From NCBI RefSeq assembly GCF_900240265.1, contig NZ_LT964740.1, positions 119,481 to 183,480 on the forward strand: DNA of 64,000 bases. Reading direction: 5' to 3'. Origin of the DNA: Galactobacillus timonensis (GTDB taxonomy: Bacteria > Bacillota_I > Bacilli_A > Erysipelotrichales > Erysipelotrichaceae). Position numbers and translations under genes: made by a program. The first letter of the stretch is position 1; the number at the start of each line of letters is the position of its first letter. The notes under the pieces were generated by a model. That model made no database searches, was not told the DNA's origin, and saw only the letters and a program-made list of their open reading frames with translations. This document shows, in pieces, positions 58,102-64,000 of this stretch.

Positions 58102-58313
58102 ATGCAGAACTACACAACGATTATTGGCGTCATTCTTATGAGGGAGAAACTCTCTTCCTGCGATGAATGCAGCGCAGCTATCAGATCGGCTCCAGTACAT
58201 GTCAGCTGATCATGAAGCACTTCAAATCTATTGGCCTGTCTTCTCAGGATCTTCAAAAGATGGATGAGCAGAAGGTTGTCGATGCCTTCTACCTTCCGGA
58301 TCAATGGCCTTGA
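58102..58313 (+). pseudogene. istA-like transposase 5' fragment, frameshifted
   Basis: After GGAG, the frame MQNYTTIIGVILMREKLSSCDECSAA shifts into YQIGSSTCQLIMKHFKSIGLSSQDLQKMDEQKVVDAFYLPDQ, then a TGA. The combination looks like the N-terminal helix-turn-helix region of IS21 IstA proteins. No catalytic domain remains; the right end of the element follows about 130 bases later, so the body was deleted. Confidence 0.45.
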
Positions 58314-58443
58314 AAGTCCATAACATTGGTCCAAGAATGCCCGGAATATTCAATTGAGGAAATAACAATTAGATTGGCTCTTTCTTTCCGACTGATTTTG
58401 GTCAATTCCTCCCGACGCTGGAGTGGTCACTTTCACCCGGCCC

Positions 58444-58759
58444 TAACATCTACCCGCAGACTTCCTTTCACAACCGTAGCAGCACAGTGGGACTCAGAGA
58501 TAACAGAGACAGGTTTCATCTCAGAGAACTGCGGAATAACCCGACCAGCAGTATGAACGACTGGGACATTTTCGCATACCATATTTGCAGAAGCTGTTTG
58601 CGCAACACGATCCGAAAGCTTCTTCCACCAATGATAAAAGGTCTTCTCATTGATTCCGTTTTCCTGGCACCAGCCGCGCACGGACATACCGCTCGATAAC
58701 TGGTTCCGGATGCGTTCCAGCCATGCCTGTGCACGTAACTCACTCGCTGTCATAATCAT
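58444..58759 (-). pseudogene. tnpA: IS66 TnpA, N-terminal part
   Basis: From the ATG at 58759 (GGAG upstream): MIMTASELRAQAWLERIRNQLSSGMSVRGWCQENGINEKTFYHWWKKLSD, the TnpA helix-turn-helix, then CAATVVKGSLRVDV at the junction. The frame runs 10 bases into the inserted element and stops. Its C-terminus is at 55097-55169. Confidence 0.88.
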
Positions 58760-58855
58760 AGACTTATTCTCCGTTTCTAAAGGTTCTTTAGATACTGAGA
58801 AAAGTATGACTGATGCCTGTATGAATTTATAGGTACGGATTATTCAGCGCTTACT

Positions 58856-59176
58856 GTCGTCCTGATAAAGCAGTATCTGGATGAGCACTATCCAGAAAAA
58901 ATCACCTTAAATAACCTTGCTGAAAAATTTATCATCAATAAATATTATCTGACTCGTTTATTTCGTAACCGGTACGACACAACAATCATCGAATACCTGT
59001 CTGCAGTCCGTATCAATGAAGCAAAGCGCCTTCTTCGTTTCTCGGATCTGACTATCGAAGATGTCGGGAAAAAAGTTGGAATAACGGATTCCAATTACAT
59101 GAGCCGAATGTTTTCAAAAATTGAAGGTGTTTCACCAGCCCAATACCGGAAAGCATGGAAAGGAAGAGACGAATAG
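58856..59176 (+). pseudogene. AraC-family regulator, C-terminal DNA-binding part
   Basis: About 106 residues, in frame from the IS66 end to a TAG. IKQYLDEHYPEKITLNNLAEKFIINKYYLTRLFRNRYDTTIIEYLSAVRINEAKRLL and IEDVGKKVGITDSNYMSRMFSKIEGVSPAQYRKAW form the two helix-turn-helix motifs of AraC/XylS proteins. The ligand-binding N-terminal part is absent. No matching 5' half is seen left of the IS66 element, so the gene was cut and its front lost. It has no start codon of its own with a ribosome site. Confidence 0.88.
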
Positions 59177-59248
59177 CGTATTCGTATTAATAATGTTATC
59201 TGTTTCGAATACGCTCAGCATTTGTGCATACATGGATGAACCATTTAC

Positions 59249-61456
59249 TTAATTCTCCTGTACTTCTCCGCCTGTATTATCTGCCGCTTCACCTAAGTCC
59301 GTTTTATCCGGAGTATAATCCGGATTGACCCGAAGAATCACCCATTCATCATTTTCATATTCGATGCTGCACTGCCCTGAGTGAAGAACAGAGACATAGC
59401 ACTTGTCAAACCATCCGCGTTCATCCCAGATTGCGACTGTATTGCGCATAATCACATAGTCAACATTCGGATAAGATGAAATTAATTCGCCTAATCGGCT
59501 GTAATCAGACACAACTTCATTCTGATCCGGATCAACAACCGGGTTAGCTCCCGTGAGACGATGCGGATACATTAAGGACATGACAAGATAATCCTTATTA
59601 AACTGGTCCTCTGATGACATGGCATCCCGAAATTTATTGGATCCGAAAACATTGACAATCCCTGGGACATATCCCCGGAGGCTCTCATCCTGCGACAGAA
59701 AATGCAGACGTGTATCCGAAGCAGGAACCAGTTTGCTGGTGATGTAATCATACATTTCTATGGTGTGATTCGTAACTTTGTATTCCCAGTTATAATCCTC
59801 TGAATCTGTCATGAAGGTTAGCGTTTTACTATAAGGGATCGTCAGATTAGATGCCGTCAATGTTACTGTGGCGGCCAGGGAGAGAATGGGAAGAAGGAGC
59901 CAGTTAATGTAGATTTTATTCAGCAGAGAATCAGTGTTCTTGATCAGGAAAGACAAAGTAAAGGGATTAGCTAATAGGTCAAAGGCCCGGCAATACGCCT
60001 CCTTCGTAAGGTATGTGGCAGCAAACGGTTCCACCAGTGGATTAAGAAACATTGCGCCAAGGAACATAAGAAACAGCTTATATGAACGGTTTACTTTTGA
60101 GTTGACAACCAGAAGAGCCACCATCGAATACATTACAATATTCCGCCAAAGCTCCATGGTGCTGACATGGCTGGTGAAATTATTACACATATCGTGATAA
60201 CTTCCGGCATCGAAGAAATAGGCATAACCAAATTCCGAATTTCTGAGAGTGAAAGACCGTACAACTATAAAAGTCATAGTTATTGGAAATAAGACTTTGA
60301 AAACCATGGACAACCGTTCAATCTTTTTATGAAATAGCCAAACGATACCACAACAAAGAGCAGTAATACCAAGCGCAGCACCCAGACAGATTGCATAGCT
60401 GGGATATTCTGATGGGCTTATGGCAATTATCCCAAAATGAATCAGCCCAATACTGCTTGCTACAAGACCCATATAATCCTGCCAGACTGTCTTATCGGAA
60501 AATGCAAGGGTAAACAAGACAGCTGCAGCAAAGAAAACAAAAATAAACAGGCAGGATGAACTAACCATTATTCCAGCCAAATAAATGACCCCAAGCGGTA
60601 TGAAAAGACGGCCATCGTGACTTCTCAGATAGCGATACACGATCAGCATCGCCCATCCAACGCATACGGTTCGAATCGTGTTGCCAAAAAAGCCAAGGGT
60701 TGTATTGAAATAATTGGTAAAAAACGGTGCCAGCAGAAAGACCGAAAGTACGGAAAACCATTTCCGTTTTTTATATAGAACATTGATGGAACTGATAAAG
60801 ATACTTCCAAGTGACATGTAGTACAGTATCGAACCACCCCAGATATAAATGGGGATCAATGAAACCAAAGAAACATCAAAGGTTGTCTTTACCCATCGGA
60901 GAAGAACAGCCCAGAAATAGTAATATCCCTGATAATCGTGAAGGACTTCTACGAAGTCAAACGGCCCTTCTCCCTGGTAATAAAAGTATCCGCCCCACAC
61001 TGGATGGTCTACGGATTCACCAACCTGAGAAAGATAATATACAGTATCAAAAAAGATATTATTTGTAGTAAGCTTTGCGGCTGCTCTTCCCAAGACAACT
61101 GCTATGGCGACCCCAGCCACAAAAGACGCAAGATGTTTCCAGGAAGGAATTACATTTGCCCGGAAGATCAAGCAAAGAATAGGCCCGGCCAGGACCAGCA
61201 GTTTCACAAGAGTTAATGCAAAAGTAGAATCACCACGAACTGAAACAATGTAGAAAACATAAATCTCAAAAATAGCAAAGATGGTAAAAATGCCTGGAAA
61301 TGTACAATCAACATTCTTTAGAGAAGGAATGAACTTTTGATACAGGCGACCGTAAAAATAGCCCGAAGCCAGAAGGATCAGCACGAGAAGACAGCCGATA
61401 GAAACAACATCTGTATTCCAATTTTCAAAGAAATACGATAATGTAACTTCCTTCAT
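59249..61456 (-). CDS. Large multi-spanning membrane protein of a polysaccharide locus, probable GT-C type
   Basis: 735 residues. About fourteen membrane helices fill residues 20-530. A soluble C-terminal domain of about 190 residues follows and ends in an acidic tail (TDLGEAADNTGGEVQEN). The loop DTVYYLSQVGESVDHPVWGGYFYYQGEGPFDFVEVLHDYQGYYYFWAVLLRW carries acidic and aromatic residues as GT-C active-site loops do. I do not recognise a named family. It lies downstream of an EpsG-like polymerase and a GT4 on the same strand, so it probably handles a lipid-linked sugar or polymer. AAAGGGG precedes the ATG. Confidence 0.7.
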   Translation of the reverse strand: MKEVTLSYFFENWNTDVVSIGCLLVLILLASGYFYGRLYQKFIPSLKNVDCTFPGIFTIFAIFEIYVFYIVSVRGDSTFALTLVKLLVLAGPILCLIFRANVIPSWKHLASFVAGVAIAVVLGRAAAKLTTNNIFFDTVYYLSQVGESVDHPVWGGYFYYQGEGPFDFVEVLHDYQGYYYFWAVLLRWVKTTFDVSLVSLIPIYIWGGSILYYMSLGSIFISSINVLYKKRKWFSVLSVFLLAPFFTNYFNTTLGFFGNTIRTVCVGWAMLIVYRYLRSHDGRLFIPLGVIYLAGIMVSSSCLFIFVFFAAAVLFTLAFSDKTVWQDYMGLVASSIGLIHFGIIAISPSEYPSYAICLGAALGITALCCGIVWLFHKKIERLSMVFKVLFPITMTFIVVRSFTLRNSEFGYAYFFDAGSYHDMCNNFTSHVSTMELWRNIVMYSMVALLVVNSKVNRSYKLFLMFLGAMFLNPLVEPFAATYLTKEAYCRAFDLLANPFTLSFLIKNTDSLLNKIYINWLLLPILSLAATVTLTASNLTIPYSKTLTFMTDSEDYNWEYKVTNHTIEMYDYITSKLVPASDTRLHFLSQDESLRGYVPGIVNVFGSNKFRDAMSSEDQFNKDYLVMSLMYPHRLTGANPVVDPDQNEVVSDYSRLGELISSYPNVDYVIMRNTVAIWDERGWFDKCYVSVLHSGQCSIEYENDEWVILRVNPDYTPDKTDLGEAADNTGGEVQEN

Positions 61457-61473
61457 TCAAATCCCCTTTCTCA

Positions 61474-62643
61474 TTAATAATGGTCACTGATGATATCAGC
61501 GGCCGGATCCCATACAGAAATATATGAATTCACCGGCGCATTTACAATTTCGTATATCTTTTTTGTGTTCCCGATACGATAGGTTGTATCAGAATACAGT
61601 AGTACGAAATTCAGAGCAATGACGCCAAGAAAACCAAGTGCTTTTTTCTTTTTATCCGGGATAAGGCAAACCAGATTTGGAATAAGAATAACCTCAATGA
61701 TCTGAATGAAATCCGCAACTCTCGATACCAGTTGAAATCCGGCAAAGCAAAAATAGAAAGGAACCGTCATCAAGAAGACTGCCGTCTGTTCTTTCAAAAA
61801 AAGGTCCTCAGGGTTACTCCATGAATACAAAATATACACTGCAATTCCAAGGCAGACTTGAAGAAGGAGGCCAATGATCGAAAAATCCGGATTCTGAATA
61901 AAATATGAAAATGCTATATAGCGCTGGAATGTCGGCATCGTTGCCAGATATGGAACAAGGGTCAGGTTCAGAATTCCGATTGCCGCCGAGATTACTAATA
62001 TCCAGAAGTAAATCTTCTTGGCTTTTTTGGAATGTCGGTGATAAAGCTCTATAACAACCGGAACGAAGAAACCGATTCCTGCGCTTTCATGAAAAGTAAA
62101 AGCCAAAAGAATACAGAGTTCATAAGCTAGGTACTTTTTCTTTGGAATACAGAAATAGAAAGCCGCAAAAAAGATACACATAGCGAGAAATTCACGCCAT
62201 GCACTGCCATAATACATCTCAAGAACACCGCACCCGATAAGAATCACCATCGAGAACAACGGCTGCCGACTCTGACGAAGAACAGGAATCATGAGCAAAG
62301 TCATAGTCAGAATGTTCAGTGCCAGGATGAATTCCGGATATGTACAGAATAAATGTTTCAATCCATAGACAAAAAATGTATAGCCAAGATTTCTTACAGA
62401 ATAAAGGCTCCCGTATTGGAATGGATCTTTCATTACAGCAATAGCAGAATTAAAAATATTGTTGTAAATGTATTTGTAGTTAATAAAATCATTCCCGATT
62501 GTAAACCGGACGACATAAACAAGTGCAAGAACAATCGTTATGGTGAGCTGAACCTTTCTGGAACAGTGAAAACAGGAGATATACATAAAAAAGAGAAAGG
62601 CAGCTGCAACGGAATATATAACCAATGGATAGTAACTGCTCAT
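61474..62643 (-). CDS. EpsG-family polysaccharide polymerase-like membrane protein
   Basis: 389 residues with about ten helices. VVRFTIGNDFINYKYIYNNIF resembles the EpsG signature (RxxxGxDxxxY), here with Asn before Asp. YGSAWREFLAMCIFFAAFYFCIPKKKYLAYELCILLAFTFHESAGIGFFVPV holds the conserved R-x-x-x-A and H-x-S-A/x blocks. EpsG proteins are Wzy-like polymerases for exopolysaccharides. GGAGGGGG lies three bases before the ATG and within the 3' end of the GT4 gene. Confidence 0.88.
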   Translation of the reverse strand: MSSYYPLVIYSVAAAFLFFMYISCFHCSRKVQLTITIVLALVYVVRFTIGNDFINYKYIYNNIFNSAIAVMKDPFQYGSLYSVRNLGYTFFVYGLKHLFCTYPEFILALNILTMTLLMIPVLRQSRQPLFSMVILIGCGVLEMYYGSAWREFLAMCIFFAAFYFCIPKKKYLAYELCILLAFTFHESAGIGFFVPVVIELYHRHSKKAKKIYFWILVISAAIGILNLTLVPYLATMPTFQRYIAFSYFIQNPDFSIIGLLLQVCLGIAVYILYSWSNPEDLFLKEQTAVFLMTVPFYFCFAGFQLVSRVADFIQIIEVILIPNLVCLIPDKKKKALGFLGVIALNFVLLYSDTTYRIGNTKKIYEIVNAPVNSYISVWDPAADIISDHY

Positions 62644-63839
62644 CTTCCCCCTCCTTCGTTATACCGCTGCTCATATAGTGCAGCATACGATGCAAGCATC
62701 CGGGCACGCCCGTAACGTTGCCCTTTTTCTATACAGGCTTTTTTGTTCCAATGTGAGGTCCGTATTAGTGCGAGTGCTTCAGACATTGCGCCGCATTCCA
62801 CAACTCCCCCTGTCTCTGAGGTCAGCACTTCCGGGCTCCCACCGGTTCGATATGTAACAACCGGGCAGCCGCAGGCGAGGGCCTCAAGATTCACCGTAGG
62901 GAATGTATCTCCATAGGTAGGATTGATCAAAACATCGGCTGAAGAATAGATTCCTGCAAGTTCCCCGCGGCTCGATGTACGGCGGATTCCGATTGCTCCG
63001 TGTGCCTCCAATTCTTTTTTTTGCCAGGAATTGACGCCAACCACGACAAGCCTTTCATCATTTTTCAGCAGGGAGCTAAGCAGCAGCAGGTCTGCATACC
63101 CTTTCTCCGCAGGCCATCCGGAAGATACAGCCAATATGATTTTACTGTTCTCAAGCTGATAATGTCTTCGAAAATCAGAACTGCTGGGGCGGAAAATCGA
63201 AAGATCGATCCCAGTCGGAATAACAGTGCAGTGCATTGACTTCAGAAAAGATTGAGCTACCTGTTCTTCAAGCCATTTGGAAGGAACAACCAGGCTTGTC
63301 TGATCAGCGATCGAAGTGAACAAAGCCTTTTTTCGTTCGAAGTTCAGTGAAGTATTCCTTCCATTCCATGTATATGGATACGTATTAAGAAGGGGGCACT
63401 TTGTACACTGTGTTTTCCATTGTGTGCATCCTGCGCTCTCATAATGAGCACAATGACCTGTAAATGTCCAGCAATCATGAAGCGTCCATACAATCGGGAC
63501 CCCGCTTTCCTTCAAATACGAAAAAAGGACAGGCGCATCAAGATAATAACCATGCAGGTTATGCAAATGAATTATATCTGGACGAAACACCTTCAGATCT
63601 TCAACAAGTTTCCTTGTGTCACCAGCATTTGTCCATGCATGTTTGTCAAATAAATAAGTCTGTATTGCCTGATCAGCGTTTGCGAAAAAATTCGTAAATT
63701 TTACAGCAGTTGCATCCGTATTATTCGTCTTACGCCCAAAATAAATTCTTCCCTGAACTCCAGGGATCTTTGAAAGATCATAGACAATGCGTCCAACGCT
63801 TCCATATCCTACAACTGTGTTGATAAAAGCTATTTTCAC
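62640..63839 (-). CDS. Glycosyltransferase family 4
   Basis: 399 residues from a GTG at 63839 (AAGAAGGG upstream). KIAFINTVVGYGSVGRIVYDLSKI is the acceptor loop. HNLHGYYLDAPVLFSYLKESGVPIVWTLHDCWTFTGHCAHYESAGCTQWKTQCTKCP, with clustered Cys, is typical of a WcaC-like subgroup. The donor domain has LAVSSGWPAEKGYADL and TYGDTFPTVNLEALACGCPVVTYRTGGSPEVL. The second Glu is present, but the first position of E-x7-E is Asp (GDTFPTVNLE). First gene of this locus in the window. Confidence 0.92.
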   Translation of the reverse strand: MKIAFINTVVGYGSVGRIVYDLSKIPGVQGRIYFGRKTNNTDATAVKFTNFFANADQAIQTYLFDKHAWTNAGDTRKLVEDLKVFRPDIIHLHNLHGYYLDAPVLFSYLKESGVPIVWTLHDCWTFTGHCAHYESAGCTQWKTQCTKCPLLNTYPYTWNGRNTSLNFERKKALFTSIADQTSLVVPSKWLEEQVAQSFLKSMHCTVIPTGIDLSIFRPSSSDFRRHYQLENSKIILAVSSGWPAEKGYADLLLLSSLLKNDERLVVVGVNSWQKKELEAHGAIGIRRTSSRGELAGIYSSADVLINPTYGDTFPTVNLEALACGCPVVTYRTGGSPEVLTSETGGVVECGAMSEALALIRTSHWNKKACIEKGQRYGRARMLASYAALYEQRYNEGGGR

Positions 63840-64000
63840 AACAGATTACCCTTCTTCACTTCTCCTAAAGCCTCAAAGAGGCTATAGGTTTCTTACTTAG
63901 ATGAATGATATCATAAGCCGTATCCACGATAGGACATGCAGAAAAAAGTCAGATCTACAACAAGTTAAGAATAAGTTTCCCTGCATAGATAAAAAAAGGA

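Larger units (their letters stand above)
55170..58443. mobile_element. IS21-like remnant inserted in IS66 tnpA, itself interrupted by ISL3
   Basis: The ends are imperfect inverted repeats: GAGCCGGGCGGAATTGACC at the left and, inwards from the right, GGGCCGGGTGAAAGTGACC. A TA dinucleotide is present at both junctions (55168-55169, 58444-58445) and occurs once in the healed tnpA. Of its own genes only an istA-like 5' fragment survives near the right end, with the rest deleted. The family call rests on that fragment and is uncertain. Confidence 0.5.
51144..58854 (-). mobile_element. Decayed IS66-family element containing three nested insertions
   Basis: Terminal inverted repeats: inwards from the right end GTAAGCGCTGAATAATCCGT at 58854, and from the left TTAAGCGCTCAATAATCCGT at 51144. 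On the minus strand the order is tnpA, tnpB, tnpC, as in complete IS66 elements. tnpA and tnpB are each split by another element and tnpC is frameshifted. Removing the inserts leaves about 2.8 kb, a normal IS66 size. The flanks (GAATTGTG left, TGTCGTCC right) show no 8-bp duplication, so one side was rearranged after insertion. Confidence 0.85.

Overview
The window looks like a chromosomal segment of a low-to-mid GC Bacillota bacterium. A relative of the Erysipelotrichaceae is my best guess, but the sequence alone does not settle it. The evidence is RNase HIII, MutS2, CvpA and UvrC side by side, a tRNA-dependent T-box in front of asnB, lipoteichoic-acid-type enzymes, a LoaP-type NusG paralogue, and a tRNA array whose order matches the Bacillus trnB pattern. 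Three kinds of DNA alternate: a core of housekeeping genes, cell-surface polysaccharide loci, and insertion sequences.

Positions 1-9.5 kb hold an AT-rich exopolysaccharide operon read leftwards. It encodes DUF1919, a GT4, a ferredoxin/F420-type protein, a polysaccharide pyruvyl transferase, a PssE/PssD pair and one unknown protein. It is preceded by about 0.9 kb of structured leader and by loaP, a processive antiterminator. An IS1202/ISNCY-like element with a 16-bp target duplication lies directly upstream of loaP and appears to donate the -35 box of its promoter. Positions 9.6-28.8 kb are core: tRNA-Arg, a YfcE-type phosphoesterase, a VanY-like peptidase, uvrC, mutS2, cvpA, rnhC, T-box/asnB, tRNA-Leu, a small acquired patch (RelB/DinJ-like antitoxin tail, DUF3800), a HAD/PfkB pair, seven tRNAs, an LTA-synthase-like sulfatase-fold enzyme, surE and a SAM-dependent enzyme.

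Positions 28.8-34.7 kb carry a galactoside-use operon (TetR regulator, GH2 enzyme, GPH-type symporter, GH36 alpha-galactosidase) with a cre-like palindrome and a candidate TetR operator. Positions 34.8-51 kb form an envelope-glycan locus. The leftward genes encode a DUF6056 protein, HAD-IB, MBOAT plus its SGNH partner, three glycosyltransferases, a Wzy-like polymerase, a CsbB/GtrB-type GT2, a membrane-anchored unknown and a large LCP ligase. A YfhO-type GT-C protein is transcribed divergently. The set fits synthesis, O-acylation and wall attachment of a surface polymer, plus lipid-linked sugar decoration of teichoic acid.

Positions 51.1-58.9 kb are a Russian doll of insertion sequences. A decayed IS66 element has its tnpB split by an IS110/IS1111-type element and its tnpA split by an IS21-like remnant, and that remnant is itself split by an ISL3-type element. 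The IS66 element abuts the 3' end of an AraC-family regulator gene. From 59.2 kb to the end a second surface-polysaccharide locus (large membrane protein, EpsG-like polymerase, GT4) runs leftwards.

Three regulatory patterns stand out. Many first genes of transcription units have a -10 hexamer exactly 6 (or 7) nt before the start codon and no Shine-Dalgarno sequence, which predicts leaderless mRNAs. Genes inside operons have good Shine-Dalgarno sequences. The exopolysaccharide operon seems controlled by antitermination, with an intra-operon terminator next to a 15-codon ORF.
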